Part shown: piece after piece, positions 27,220 through 35,678 of the stretch
Layout of the letters: each line of letters starts with the position of its first letter
Numbering within the stretch: the stretch's first letter is position 1
Source of the DNA: Haloterrigena sp. H1
Lineage (GTDB): Archaea; Halobacteriota; Halobacteria; Halobacteriales; Natrialbaceae
DNA length: 64,000 bases
Reading direction: 5' to 3'
Assembly (NCBI RefSeq): GCF_005938085.1
Contig: NZ_SMZK01000001.1
Location: 2,790,001 to 2,854,000, forward strand
Notes under the pieces: generated by a model
What the model was told of the DNA's origin: nothing
Seen by the model: the letters and a program-made list of their open reading frames with translations, nothing else
The model's database searches: none
Made by a program: the position numbers and the translations under genes

Positions 27220-28218
27220 ATGGCGATGGAACTGTTCGGAATCGCGGCGGGGCAACTCGGCTTGTTCATCAGCTTTGGCCTGCTCATCGGGACCCTGTTC
27301 GGGTTCTTCGGGATGGGTGGGTCGTTCCTCGTCACGCCCGCGCTACTGGTGATGGGGTACGACTCGACGACTGCGGTCGGGAGCGGACTCGCGTTCGTGT
27401 TCGGGACTTCGGTCATCGCGGCGCTTCGCCACCGCGACCACGGACAGGTCGACTACAAACTCGGCCTGATGTTCATCGTGGGGATGACCGCCGGCATCGA
27501 AGTCGGGAAGGGGGTCGTCTACTACCTGAAAGCACTCGGCTTCGCCGACCTCGTGGTGAGCATTTCGTATATCGGATTGCTGGCGATCGTCGGGCTGCTC
27601 ATGTTGCGAGACGCCCGCACGGAGAGTTCGGACGACGACGGGTCCGCGCTCGCCGAGAAGTTCCAGTCGATCAAGATTCCGCCGATGGTCTCGATCAAAG
27701 GCGGAACCAAAGTGTCGCTGTGGGTGACGCTCGCGATGGCGTTTGCCATCGGCATCCTCTCGGGCTTCCTCGGCGTCGGCGGCGGCTTCCTGCTGATGCC
27801 CGCGATGATGTATGGACTTGGCGTCCCCGCTGCGGTCGCGGTCGGGACCGACGTGTTCCAGATCACCGCCTCGGGCGCGTTCGGCGCGTTCACCTACGCC
27901 CAGTCCGGTGCGCTCGACCTGACGATCGTCCTGCCCCTGCTCGCGGGGAGTGCGATGGGCGCTCGCATCGGTGCCGGCGCGACGGCGCTCGTCAACGAAG
28001 ACGACATCACCGAGTACTTCGCCGCGATGTTGCTCGCAGGGTCGGCTGCGGTGGCCAGCCGGAACCTCGGGAATGCCTACGATATGGGTGTTTTCAACCA
28101 GCTCAGCAAGGTGCTCATCTTCGGGTCGGCCCTGCTGGTCAGCGGCGCAGTCATCTGGGCGAGCATCCAGAGCATTCGCGAGGACGAGCCTGCCGAATCG
28201 GTCCACGCCGCAGACTGA
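27220..28218 (+). CDS. TauE/SafE family sulfite/organosulfonate exporter
   Basis: A 332-residue membrane protein with about eight or nine TM segments in two homologous halves. Each half has the glycine-rich DUF81 motif: GTLFGFFGMGGSFLVTPALL (near residue 25) and GILSGFLGVGGGFLLMPAMM (about 185). A longer hydrophilic loop (TESSDDDGSALAEKFQS) joins them. The family moves anions such as sulfite, sulfoacetate or thiosulfate-derived compounds. There is no sulfur gene beside it, so the substrate is open. It is co-transcribed with the small upstream membrane protein, and its stop codon lies inside repeat copy B. Confidence 0.92.
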   Translation: MAMELFGIAAGQLGLFISFGLLIGTLFGFFGMGGSFLVTPALLVMGYDSTTAVGSGLAFVFGTSVIAALRHRDHGQVDYKLGLMFIVGMTAGIEVGKGVVYYLKALGFADLVVSISYIGLLAIVGLLMLRDARTESSDDDGSALAEKFQSIKIPPMVSIKGGTKVSLWVTLAMAFAIGILSGFLGVGGGFLLMPAMMYGLGVPAAVAVGTDVFQITASGAFGAFTYAQSGALDLTIVLPLLAGSAMGARIGAGATALVNEDDITEYFAAMLLAGSAAVASRNLGNAYDMGVFNQLSKVLIFGSALLVSGAVIWASIQSIREDEPAESVHAAD

Positions 28219-28305
28219 GACGGACTGCTGTCACGAGTTCCACGGTGGAATCGCAGTGCGGGTCGCGGTCTCACCGGCACTGACTGCCGGGAGTTCGTAT
28301 GAGCG
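28216..28305. repeat. Dispersed palindromic repeat, copy B
   Basis: Starts exactly on the TGA stop of the TauE gene (TGAGACGGACTGCTGTCACG) and ends GGGAGTTCGTATGAGCG, the same right end as copy A. The core reads GGAATCGCAGTGCGGGTCGCGGT and keeps the shared GGTCGCGGT and CACCGGCACTGACTG segments. Inner-stem complementarity is weaker than in copy A. Confidence 0.85.
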
Positions 28306-28396
28306 CGCCGTGGTAGATTCCATGTCCCTCGTTGACAGGCGGTGAGCGTTGGGAAGTCCTATATCCTTTTATGCGCCCGTTACGGACTCGTACACC

Positions 28397-28441
28397 ATGA
28401 TGAGTAACCGTCCGCAGGCAGGAGGTGACGACGATGGGTAA
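28397..28441 (+). CDS. Short upstream ORF (14 aa) overlapping the ACT-domain gene
   Basis: ATG-ATG-AGT starts about 25 bases downstream of a TATA-like TATATCC (28360-28366), where a leaderless transcript would begin. It encodes MMSNRPQAGGDDDG and its TAA overlaps the ATG of the ACT-domain gene by eight bases. The ribosome-binding GGAGGTG of the ACT gene (28420-28426) lies inside it. This looks like a leader ORF that couples translation to ACT-hom. There are no threonine or methionine codons beyond the first two, which speaks against classical attenuation. Confidence 0.5.
   Translation: MMSNRPQAGGDDDG
28420..28426 (+). promoter_or_regulatory. Shine-Dalgarno of the ACT-domain gene
   Basis: GGAGGTG sits seven bases before the ATG at 28434 and decides this start over the GTG at 28425 that overlaps the site. 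It is a strong site for a haloarchaeon, where many genes are leaderless. Confidence 0.6.
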
Positions 28442-29006
28442 CGTACCCGAGTCCGACGACGAGGACGATCCCGACGCCGAGACCGACGGCGGCGTCCGTG
28501 CCTACACTGTTCGGCTCGAGCTCGTCGACGAACCCGGCGAGTTACTCAGCGCGCTCGCACCGATCGCCGACAACGGCGGCAATCTGCTGAGCATCCATCA
28601 CGAACGCGGCAACATCACGCCTCGCGGGCACATCCCCGTCGAGGTCGACATGGAGTGTCCACCCGACCGGTTCGACGGCATCGTCGAGGCGCTTCGTGAC
28701 GCCGGCATCAACGTCATTCAGGCCGGCGAAGAACACTACGGTGAGGAAATCAGTGTCGTGCTAATCGGCCACTTAGTCGAGACCGACCTCTCGAATACGC
28801 TCTCGCGAATCGAAGATGAAGCTAACGCCATCGTGCAAGATCTCTCGCTGACGTCGCCCGAGGGGACCGACGGTGTCGCGAGCGCCCGCGCGCGACTCGC
28901 GATCAACTCCGGACGCTCCACGGAGGCACTGGAGACCATCCGTGCGATCGGGACGGACAAAGAGCTGACTGTCGTCGAACCACTGCTCGCAGGTGATGCC
29001 GCATGA
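28434..29006 (+). CDS. ACT-domain amino acid-binding protein
   Basis: A 190-residue protein starting MGNVPESDDEDDPDAETDG, an acidic leader before an ACT domain. The ACT core is VRLELVDEPGELLSALAP followed by NGGNLLSIHHERG (about residues 25-60). A second alpha/beta module (VVLIGHLVETDLSNTLSR) follows, so it may carry two ACT-like domains. ACT domains bind amino acids and regulate biosynthetic enzymes. The stop overlaps the hom start by four bases, so it is probably a regulator of homoserine dehydrogenase. Confidence 0.9.
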   Translation: MGNVPESDDEDDPDAETDGGVRAYTVRLELVDEPGELLSALAPIADNGGNLLSIHHERGNITPRGHIPVEVDMECPPDRFDGIVEALRDAGINVIQAGEEHYGEEISVVLIGHLVETDLSNTLSRIEDEANAIVQDLSLTSPEGTDGVASARARLAINSGRSTEALETIRAIGTDKELTVVEPLLAGDAA

Positions 29007-29950
29007 AACTCGCAATTCTCGGTGCCGGTGACGTCGGCCGCTCGGTCGCCGACCTCGCCGGCGAGTACGGCCACGACGTCGTCGCACTCGCGGACTCCAG
29101 TAGCGCCGCAGTCGATCCGGACGGCATCGCCGTCGAGGACGCCCTCGAGCGCAAAGTCGGCGGTCAGGCCGTCGGCTCCGCCGATCCCGAAGACGTCTTC
29201 GACACCGACTACGACGTGCTGGTCGAGGCGACCCCGACGACGCTCGGCGACGCCGAACCCGGCTTCTCCCACGTCCAGCGCGCGCTCGAGGCCGACCGCC
29301 ACGCCGTCCTCGCGAACAAGGGGCCGGTGGCCGAACGCTACGAGGAACTGCGCGCGCTCGAGGCCGAGAGTGCGGGCTCGATCCGCTTCGAGGCGACAGT
29401 CGGCGGCGCGATTCCGATCCTCTCGACGATCGAAGACAGTACGCCGGAAGCCGTCACCGCGGTCCGTGGCGTCTTGAACGGGACCGCGAACTTCATTCTC
29501 ACGCGGATGGCCGCCGAAGGGCTCGACTACGAACACGTCCTCGCGGAAGCCCAGGACCTGGGCGTCGCCGAGGCCGACCCGACCTTCGACGTCGACGGCA
29601 CCGACGCCGCGCTGAAGTTCGTCATCCTCGCGAACGTGCTCTCCGATGGTGGCTTTGCGCTCGAGGACGCGACGGTCGAGGGCATTCAGAACATTCCGGG
29701 CAGTGCACTCGATCTCGCCGCCGAAGACGGACGTACGATCCGGCTTATCGGCGAGGCGACCCGCGACGGCGTCCGCGTCGGCCCGCGACTCGTTCCCGAA
29801 AACGGCGCGCTCGCGGTGACCGGCACGCGAAACATCGTCCAGATCGAGACGCGACACGCCGGCTCGCTCCACACGAGCGGCCGCGGGGCCGGTGGACCGG
29901 AGACCGCGACGGCGGTCCTCTCCGACGTCGGTCGACTCCCACCACTGTAA
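29003..29950 (+). CDS. hom: Homoserine dehydrogenase
   Basis: A 315-residue NAD(P)-dependent enzyme converting aspartate semialdehyde to homoserine for threonine and methionine synthesis. The N-terminal GxGxxG motif is ILGAGDVGRSVADL. Substrate and catalytic segments are present: VLANKGPVA with the conserved lysine, RFEATVGGAIPILST, VLNGTANFILTRM and ADPTFDVDGTDAALKFVIL. It lacks a C-terminal ACT domain, and the overlapping upstream ACT gene supplies one in trans. This split fits the ATGA coupling (28434/29003). Confidence 0.95.
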   Translation: MKLAILGAGDVGRSVADLAGEYGHDVVALADSSSAAVDPDGIAVEDALERKVGGQAVGSADPEDVFDTDYDVLVEATPTTLGDAEPGFSHVQRALEADRHAVLANKGPVAERYEELRALEAESAGSIRFEATVGGAIPILSTIEDSTPEAVTAVRGVLNGTANFILTRMAAEGLDYEHVLAEAQDLGVAEADPTFDVDGTDAALKFVILANVLSDGGFALEDATVEGIQNIPGSALDLAAEDGRTIRLIGEATRDGVRVGPRLVPENGALAVTGTRNIVQIETRHAGSLHTSGRGAGGPETATAVLSDVGRLPPL

Positions 29951-30073
29951 CGCGATCACGACGTTCCCGTTCTGCTGTTGGATCCCTCGCTTCAGTACCG
30001 GTTGTGACTGTCGGAGAGACGAGTTGCACCGATCACCAGTGATCCTACTGTCGGACAGCAGTAAATACGAAGT

Positions 30074-30093
30074 CGGTCGCGGGTTCGCGACCG
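30074..30093. terminator. Perfect 8-bp hairpin between hom and tuf
   Basis: CGGTCGCG GGTT CGCGACCG, a perfect stem of eight GC-rich pairs with a four-base loop, about 125 bases after the hom stop. No T-tract follows, so a classical archaeal T-rich terminator is not shown. It could end the ACT-hom transcript, stabilise it, or bind a protein. Confidence 0.35.
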
Positions 30094-30272
30094 ATCGTCG
30101 CGTCGTTCTGTCCAGCAGTATCCCAAGCCCTCGAGGTCGCCGTCGACCCGCTGCCGTCGGCCGGGATCGAACCTTCTGTGGCGTGTGAATGCTAGCCAAA
30201 CCGCAAGACTGCGTCGGGATGGACTGAATACGCTTTCGAAATGGTTTTAACCGCAACGAGCGAAAGAGACCG

Positions 30273-30278
30273 ATATAA
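30273..30278 (+). promoter_or_regulatory. TATA box of tuf
   Basis: ATATAA within CGATATAAGC lies 26-31 bases before the ATG at 30304, as expected for a strong leaderless haloarchaeal promoter. A purine-rich AGCGAAAGAGAC precedes it, in the position of a BRE. Confidence 0.65.
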
Positions 30279-30303
30279 GCGCCTCTGCGCGTGAGCTACA
30301 ACA

Positions 30304-31566
30304 ATGAGCGACCAACACCAGAACCTGGCCATCATCGGTCACGTTGACCACGGGAAGAGTACGCTCGTGGGACGACTCCTCTACGAGACGGGGAGCGTAC
30401 CAGAGCACGTCATCGAACAGCACCGCGAAGAAGCAGAAGAGAAAGGCAAGGGTGGCTTCGAGTTCGCCTACGTCATGGACAACCTCGCTGAGGAGCGAGA
30501 GCGTGGTGTCACCATCGACATCGCCCACCAGGAGTTCTCGACGGACGCCTACGACTTCACCATCGTCGACTGTCCTGGCCACCGAGACTTCGTGAAGAAC
30601 ATGATCACGGGCGCATCCCAGGCGGACAACGCCGTCCTCGTCGTCGCCGCTGACGACGGTGTCGCGCCCCAGACCCAGGAGCACGTCTTCCTGGCCCGTA
30701 CCCTCGGGATCGACGAGCTCATCATCGGCATCAACAAGATGGACATCGTCGACTACAAGGAGTCGACGTACGACGAGGTCGTCGAAGAAGTCAACCAGCT
30801 GCTCAAGCAGGTCCAGTTCAACACGGACGACGCCTCGTTCATCCCGATCTCGGCGTTCGAGGGCGACAACATCGCCGAGGAGTCCGACAACACGCCGTGG
30901 TACGACGGCGAAATCCTCCTCGAGGCACTCAACGACCTGCCCGAGCCGGAGCCACCGACGGACGCGCCGCTCCGACTCCCGATTCAGGACGTTTACACGA
31001 TCTCGGGTATCGGTACCGTCCCTGTCGGACGTATCGAGACCGGTATCCTGAACACCGGCGACAACGTCTCCTTCCAGCCATCGGACGTCGGTGGCGAAGT
31101 GAAGACGATCGAGATGCACCACGAAGAGGTGCCCAAGGCCGAGCCCGGTGACAACGTCGGATTCAACGTCCGCGGCATCGGCAAGGACGACATCCGCCGC
31201 GGTGACGTCTGTGGCCCCGCCGACGAGCCGCCAAGCGTCGCCGAGACGTTCCAGGCCCAGATCGTCGTCATGCAGCACCCCAGCGTGATCACCGCCGGTT
31301 ACACGCCGGTCTTCCACGCCCACACCGCACAGGTCGCGTGTACGATCGAATCCATCGACAAGAAGATGGACCCCTCGAGCGGCGAGGTCGCCGAGGAGAA
31401 CCCCGACTTCATCCAGGCGGGTGACGCTGCTGTGGTCACCATCCGACCGCAAAAGCCCCTCAGCATCGAGCCATCCAGCGAGATCCCCGAACTCGGGAGC
31501 TTCGCCATCCGCGACATGGGTCAGACCATCGCCGCTGGCAAGGTCCTGAGCGTCGACGAGAAATAA
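30304..31566 (+). CDS. tuf: Translation elongation factor EF-1 alpha
   Basis: A 420-residue GTPase delivering aminoacyl-tRNA to the ribosome. The G motifs are complete: G1 [10 protein letters not shown]3 DCPGHRDF, G4 NKMD and a G5-region SAFEGDN. The effector region carries [11 protein letters not shown]. The C-terminal domains hold [12 protein letters not shown] and [13 protein letters not shown]. The length matches archaeal EF-1A. It is followed by rpsJ after zero spacing (TAA then ATG), the conserved archaeal tuf-rpsJ arrangement. Confidence 0.98.
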   Translation: MSDQHQNLAIIGHVDHGKSTLVGRLLYETGSVPEHVIEQHREEAEEKGKGGFEFAYVMDNLAEERERGVTIDIAHQEFSTDAYDFTIVDCPGHRDFVKNMITGASQADNAVLVVAADDGVAPQTQEHVFLARTLGIDELIIGINKMDIVDYKESTYDEVVEEVNQLLKQVQFNTDDASFIPISAFEGDNIAEESDNTPWYDGEILLEALNDLPEPEPPTDAPLRLPIQDVYTISGIGTVPVGRIETGILNTGDNVSFQPSDVGGEVKTIEMHHEEVPKAEPGDNVGFNVRGIGKDDIRRGDVCGPADEPPSVAETFQAQIVVMQHPSVITAGYTPVFHAHTAQVACTIESIDKKMDPSSGEVAEENPDFIQAGDAAVVTIRPQKPLSIEPSSEIPELGSFAIRDMGQTIAAGKVLSVDEK

Positions 31567-31875
31567 ATGCAGCAGGCACGCGTTCGACTCGCGGGCACGA
31601 GTCCAGACGACCTCGACGACATCTGTGACGACGTCCGCGAGATCGCGAACAACACCGGCGTCAACCTGAGCGGCCCCATCCCGCTGCCGACGAAAACGCT
31701 CGAGGTGCCGACCCGGAAATCGCCTGACGGCGAAGGCACTGCGACGTGGGAGCACTGGGAGATGCGCGTCCACAAGCGCCTGATCGATCTGGACGCCGAC
31801 GAACGCGCACTCCGACAGCTCATGCGCATTCAGGTGCCAAACGACGTCTCGATCGAGATCGTCCTCGAAGACTAG
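31567..31875 (+). CDS. rpsJ: Ribosomal protein S10 (uS10)
   Basis: A 102-residue protein of exactly archaeal uS10 length. Characteristic segments: [40 protein letters not shown] and [17 protein letters not shown], ending [13 protein letters not shown]. It starts directly after the tuf stop codon, so the two are one operon. It forms part of the small-subunit head; no unusual residues seen. Confidence 0.98.
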   Translation: MQQARVRLAGTSPDDLDDICDDVREIANNTGVNLSGPIPLPTKTLEVPTRKSPDGEGTATWEHWEMRVHKRLIDLDADERALRQLMRIQVPNDVSIEIVLED

Positions 31876-31906
31876 GACCGATCGCGACTCGAGTTCGAGT
31901 GCTTTC

Positions 31907-31915
31907 AGTTTTTAG
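31907..31915 (+). terminator. T-rich terminator after rpsJ
   Basis: A run of five T (CAGTTTTTAG) lies about 35 bases after the rpsJ stop. Archaeal transcription ends at such T-tracts, so this is a plausible end of the tuf-rpsJ transcript. Confidence 0.4.
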
Positions 31916-32075
31916 ACCCGTCCGATAGCGTCCGCTGCAGCGATACCGCTCGTCCCGCAAGCGGCCCCGCTGGTACGCACGCCGGTAACCGAATCCGACG
32001 ACGCGAATCGGGTGAATGAAACAAATCGTGGTTACTGCCAAGAGTCAAGGCCGCTCCGACAGTATCACGGGATAG

Positions 32076-33179
32076 ATGTCGTACTCCGTCGGATCACCGC
32101 TCGATACCGATCTCGAGTTCACCACGAGTGAACTCACGGGCGCGCTAGGTGATTCGGTTACGGTACTGCCGCTGTTGGTCGCGCTGGGAGCGACGACCAG
32201 CGTCTCCGTGCCCCACGTGCTGGTCGGCTTCGGCGTCTTCCAGATCGTCTGGGGAGTCTACTACGGCCTGCCGCTTTCCGTCGAGCCGATGAAGGCACTG
32301 ATCGGGCTGGCGATCGTCGGGACGCTAACCTATGCCGAACTCGCCGCCGCCGGATTGCTCGCCGGTGGCGTCTTGCTCACGGTGGGACAGCTCGGACTCG
32401 TCGGCCGGCTGCAACGGGTCGTCGGCGAACCCGTCATCCGTGGCGTCCAACTCGCTGTCGCCCTGCTCTTGCTCGAGGCGGCCGTCGACCTCTCGTTTAG
32501 TAACCTGCCGATCGCGGCGGCCGGGCTGGCAGTCGTGGGCCTCCTCGCGCTCGTGGGCTACCGGGGAGCGAGCGTGCTGGTCGTCCTCGGACTCGGCGGC
32601 GTCGCCGCCGTCGCGACGGCCGGCGTTCCGACGCCTGCAGTACCGACGCTCGCCGTCTTTCCCGCCGGCCCGCCGTCGGTCAGCGCGGCCGCGCTCAAGG
32701 GGACCGTCGCGCAACTCGGTATGACGATCGGGAACGCCGCGATCGCGACGGCCCTGCTCTGTGGCGATCTCTACGACCGGGAGATTTCGGCGGATACGCT
32801 CTCGACGAGTATGGGCATTACCTGCCTTGCGGCGGTTCCGTTCGGCGGCGTCCCGATGTGTCACGGCAGCGGCGGGCTCGCCGGCAAGTACGCCTTCGGC
32901 GCGCGAACCGGCGGCGCGAACGTCCTGTTGGGGGTCGGCTATCTCGCGCTCGCGCTGGTCGCCGCCGGGGCCGTCCTCGCCGCGTTCCCGATGGCGATCC
33001 TTGGCGTGTTGCTCGTCGTCGTGGCCCTCGAGCTCGCCCGTGCAGCGCTCGAGCCTGTGGCCGATCGCCGGTCGTTCACGCTCGTCGCGGCGGTCGGCGT
33101 CGTCGGCCTGCTGGTGAACGTCGGCGTCGCGTTCGCCCTCGGAACCGTCACGTTCTGGGTGCTCTCGCGGCGGTCGTAA
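32076..33179 (+). CDS. Sulfate/molybdate permease-like protein (MOT1 family)
   Basis: A 367-residue membrane protein with 9-11 hydrophobic segments. The MFS_MOT1-type signature appears twice: SELTGALGDSVTVLPLLVAL near the N-terminus and MCHGSGGLAGKYAFGARTGG in the second half. These match the molybdate transporters of plants and the putative sulfate transporters of bacteria. It probably imports an oxyanion; molybdate versus sulfate cannot be decided. It has its own upstream region. The following small genes are separated by 47 bases. Confidence 0.85.
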   Translation: MSYSVGSPLDTDLEFTTSELTGALGDSVTVLPLLVALGATTSVSVPHVLVGFGVFQIVWGVYYGLPLSVEPMKALIGLAIVGTLTYAELAAAGLLAGGVLLTVGQLGLVGRLQRVVGEPVIRGVQLAVALLLLEAAVDLSFSNLPIAAAGLAVVGLLALVGYRGASVLVVLGLGGVAAVATAGVPTPAVPTLAVFPAGPPSVSAAALKGTVAQLGMTIGNAAIATALLCGDLYDREISADTLSTSMGITCLAAVPFGGVPMCHGSGGLAGKYAFGARTGGANVLLGVGYLALALVAAGAVLAAFPMAILGVLLVVVALELARAALEPVADRRSFTLVAAVGVVGLLVNVGVAFALGTVTFWVLSRRS

Positions 33180-33226
33180 GCGATCAAAGCCGGAGAGCTT
33201 TCAGCCTCCGGCTCCAATCACCACCG

Positions 33227-33334
33227 ATGTCATCGAGCTGGGCCGAGTTGTTCGACCGCGGGGCAGCGTACGACGGCGACCTTGAGGCCGTGCGATCAGG
33301 ACTCGAGACGCGACGGGAGGACGAGGATGCCTGA
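33227..33334 (+). CDS. Very small acidic protein (35 aa) overlapping the PIN-like gene
   Basis: Encodes MSSSWAELFDRGAAYDGDLE followed by a helical charged tail AVRSGLETRREDEDA. Its TGA overlaps the ATG of the next gene by eight bases (ATGCCTGA), which indicates translational coupling. A WAELFDRGAAYD-type start looks like a conserved fold-sized helix rather than random translation. Function unknown; an antitoxin-like partner for the downstream PIN-like protein is a hypothesis only. Confidence 0.55.
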   Translation: MSSSWAELFDRGAAYDGDLEAVRSGLETRREDEDA

Positions 33335-33800
33335 GCAGCCGAACCCGGCCCGCGTCGTCGCGGACGCCGACGTGCTCGCGGCGGATCTGCTCGTCGGCGG
33401 CGACGCCCGCGAGGCGCTGGATCACGTTCGCCGCCATTCGTGGGTCGAGTTGGTCGCGAGCGACCCGCTGCTCGCCGAGACCGAACGGCTCGTCGCGCAA
33501 CTGGCCGACGCCGACCTCGCCGCCGACCACCGGGAACGGCTCGAGGCCGAACGCGTCGCGGTCGATCAGCCCGAAGGCGATCACCCCGCGCTTGCGTCAG
33601 CCTATCAGGGCAACGCGGCGCATCTTCTCTCGTACGACGAGCGGCTTCGCTCGGCGAAAGCCGGCCTCACTCTCCAGCCCCGTGTCTCTGTCAGCATCCG
33701 GCCGCCGGACGCGTTCGCGCAACTCTTCGATCCCGAAAGTCTCTACGACGTCGTCGAAGGCGGCGCGTATCCGGGCCCCGATCGGGATCCGCGAGCGTAG
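33327..33800 (+). CDS. PIN-domain-like protein (157 aa)
   Basis: Starts MPEQPNPARVVADADVLAADLL, where VVADADVLAADLL resembles the first acidic PIN strand. A later segment HPALASAYQGNAAHLLSYDERL places Asp and Glu where the second acidic cluster of PIN nucleases lies. The middle is helical (DPLLAETERLVAQLADADL). No TM segment. PIN proteins cut RNA and are often toxins. The acidic quartet is incomplete by eye, so an inactive or atypical PIN fold is possible. Related haloarchaeal proteins carry a DUF name (DUF7384, from memory). Confidence 0.6.
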   Translation: MPEQPNPARVVADADVLAADLLVGGDAREALDHVRRHSWVELVASDPLLAETERLVAQLADADLAADHRERLEAERVAVDQPEGDHPALASAYQGNAAHLLSYDERLRSAKAGLTLQPRVSVSIRPPDAFAQLFDPESLYDVVEGGAYPGPDRDPRA

Positions 33801-33888
33801 TCGCAGTTCTGGACGGAAAGCGGCGGTCGCATGCCCTGAGAAACCGGCGAGACCCTTATGCGGAGGGGTCCCTAAGCAGGAGGGGGTC

Positions 33889-35019
33889 ATGAACGATCTT
33901 CGCACCGGGTTGAGTTACGGTGACGTGCTTCTCGTCCCGAAGCGCTCGCCAGTCGAGAGTCGGCGCGACGTGGATCTCGCGACGTCGTTTACGCCGCGTA
34001 TCGAACTCGAGACGCCGCTTGTCGCCGCCGCGATGGACACCGTCACGGAGGCCGAGCTGGCGATCGAACTCTCGCGCGCCGGCGGACTGGGCGTCCTCCA
34101 CCGGTTTCTCACGCCGGACGAACAGGCCGGTCAGGTCGAGCAGGTGGTTGACGCTGGCGAACGAATCGCCGCAGCCGTCGGTATCAACGAGGACTACGTC
34201 GCACGGAGCGACGCTCTCGTCACGGCCGGCGTCGACGCGCTCGTCGTCGACGTCGCCCACGGACATCTCGAGAGCGCGCTCGAGGCCGTCGAACGGCTCC
34301 GGTCGGCGTTTCCGGAGACGGACCTCGTCGCCGGCAACGTCGCGACGCCCGCAGGTGTCGAAGACCTCGCGGCAGCAGGGGCCGACTGCGTCAAAGTCGG
34401 CATCGGGCCGGGCTCACACTGTACCACCCGGAAGGTCGCCGGCGCGGGCGTCCCACAGCTGACTGCCGTCGACGACTGTGCAGACGCAGCCGAGGATCTC
34501 GACGTCACGATCTGTGCCGACGGTGGCATCCGCACCTCCGGCGATGCGGTGAAGGCGCTGATGGCGGGAGCCGACACCGTCATGATCGGCAGTCTCCTCG
34601 CCGGCACCGAGGAATCACCCGGCGCAGTCGTCGAGGTCGACGGCACGCGATACAAGCGCTCACGGGGGATGGCGACGACCATCGCCGCCGAAAAGCGCGA
34701 CGACAAAGACGTCGACGTGCGCGCCGACGAGGGCGTCGAAGCGCTGACGCCATACAAGGGGCCACTCGAGGACGTCGTCACGGAGTTCCGTGCCGGCATT
34801 CAGTCGGGGCTCTCCTACTGTGGCGGGGCGACGATCCCCGCGGCCCGCGAGAAGGCGGAGTTCATCCGTGTCGCCCCGAGCGCGAAAGCACGCGAGGGCT
34901 ATCACGCGGATCACGACTGGGAGGGTGTCAGCGTCGACAGCACGGACCGCGCCGTCGACGGCGAGGCGACCGAGTCGGAGCAGTCTGCTGTTGCGGATGC
35001 GTCAGCCGAAGACGACTGA
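33889..35019 (+). CDS. IMP dehydrogenase/GMP reductase-family enzyme without CBS domains
   Basis: A 376-residue (beta/alpha)8 enzyme. The catalytic loop is [20 protein letters not shown] with the active-site cysteine, and the phosphate-binding region is [19 protein letters not shown]. The flap is represented by [15 protein letters not shown]. Classical IMPDH has an inserted CBS pair after strand 2; it is absent here, as in GMP reductases and some archaeal GuaB2 proteins. The reaction could be IMP to XMP (guanine synthesis) or GMP to IMP. A strong GGAGGG lies before the ATG. The stop codon is inside repeat copy C. A full-length guaB is probably elsewhere in the genome. Confidence 0.88.
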   Translation: MNDLRTGLSYGDVLLVPKRSPVESRRDVDLATSFTPRIELETPLVAAAMDTVTEAELAIELSRAGGLGVLHRFLTPDEQAGQVEQVVDAGERIAAAVGINEDYVARSDALVTAGVDALVVDVAHGHLESALEAVERLRSAFPETDLVAGNVATPAGVEDLAAAGADCVKVGIGPGSHCTTRKVAGAGVPQLTAVDDCADAAEDLDVTICADGGIRTSGDAVKALMAGADTVMIGSLLAGTEESPGAVVEVDGTRYKRSRGMATTIAAEKRDDKDVDVRADEGVEALTPYKGPLEDVVTEFRAGIQSGLSYCGGATIPAAREKAEFIRVAPSAKAREGYHADHDWEGVSVDSTDRAVDGEATESEQSAVADASAEDD

Positions 35020-35104
35020 TACGGTCTGCTGTCCCGGATGTCCCGGCGCACCCACAAGACGGGTCGCGGGCCCACCGGCACCCACTGATAGGAGTCCGTA
35101 CGAG
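35017..35104. repeat. Dispersed palindromic repeat, copy C
   Basis: Starts exactly on the TGA of the guaB-like gene (TGATACGGTCTGCTGTCCCG) and ends GGAGTCCGTACGAG. It keeps the shared core GACGGGTCGCGGG and CACCGGCACCCACTG. The right end is more diverged than in copies A and B, which share GTTCGTATGAGCG. Confidence 0.85.
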
Positions 35105-35218
35105 ACGAAACTGGCGAGGCGAGAGCAGCGAGGACACATCGAGCGCGGTGGCGTCCCTCTTCGAGTCCACGGGTCGAAATCCTCAAGCGATTTGCCGCTG
35201 GCGGCCGACGGACCACGT

Positions 35219-35671
35219 ATGACAACGACAGTCCTGGTCGCGTTCGACGAATCACCACAGGCGACCGCCGCATTACATCACGCGCTCTCGAACGCCGACG
35301 ACGCGGAGATCCGCGTTCTCCACGTCAACGATCCACGGGAGTGGGCCGGCTCCGCCGGCGTCGATGGGGTCTTCTACGCGGACGACGCCTTCGAGCGATC
35401 GAAGGACGCTGCCGAAGCCGTCCTCGAGGAGGCCGAGGAGATCGCAAGCGAGTACGGCACCGAGATCACGACGGCGACAGAGGTCGGGATCGTCTCCGAT
35501 ACGATCGTCTCGTATGCGGAAGACCACGACATCGATCAGATCGTCCTCGGGAGCCACGGGCGGCGTGGCCTCTCGCGGTTCCTGCTCGGCAGCGTCGCCG
35601 AACGGGTCGTCCGGCGCGCACCCGGGACGGTGACAGTCGTTCGCGACGAGAACCCACCGGACGAGTCGTAA
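35219..35671 (+). CDS. Universal stress protein, UspA family (150 aa)
   Basis: Starts MTTTVLVAFDESPQATAAL with the conserved aspartate. The nucleotide-binding motif is intact (LGSHGRRGLSRFLLGSVAERV). A hydrophobic core resembles Methanocaldococcus Usp proteins, and dimerisation is typical. The longer upstream ORF crosses the repeat and has no coding character. It is convergent with the double-Usp gene at 35679, only seven bases apart. Confidence 0.95.
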   Translation: MTTTVLVAFDESPQATAALHHALSNADDAEIRVLHVNDPREWAGSAGVDGVFYADDAFERSKDAAEAVLEEAEEIASEYGTEITTATEVGIVSDTIVSYAEDHDIDQIVLGSHGRRGLSRFLLGSVAERVVRRAPGTVTVVRDENPPDES

Positions 35672-35678
35672 TCGGCCG

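Larger units (their letters stand above)
29951..30303. other. Intergenic region upstream of tuf, 353 bp
   Basis: No convincing ORF. It contains a small palindrome (GATCACCAGTGATC, about 30035-30048), the perfect hairpin at 30074-30093, and two similar segments CTGTCGGAGAG and CTGTCGGACAGCAG (30008-30060). The tuf TATA box is at its right end. The large minus-strand ORFs covering it are shadows of hom and tuf. Confidence 0.5.

Noticed and set aside
30120..30190. Possible minus-strand tRNA because of GGTTCGATCCCGG
   Set aside because: No matching T-stem, acceptor stem or anticodon arm can be drawn.
28736..31773. Two minus-strand ORFs of about 506 and 508 aa
   Set aside because: Shadows of hom and tuf-rpsJ, which are certain.
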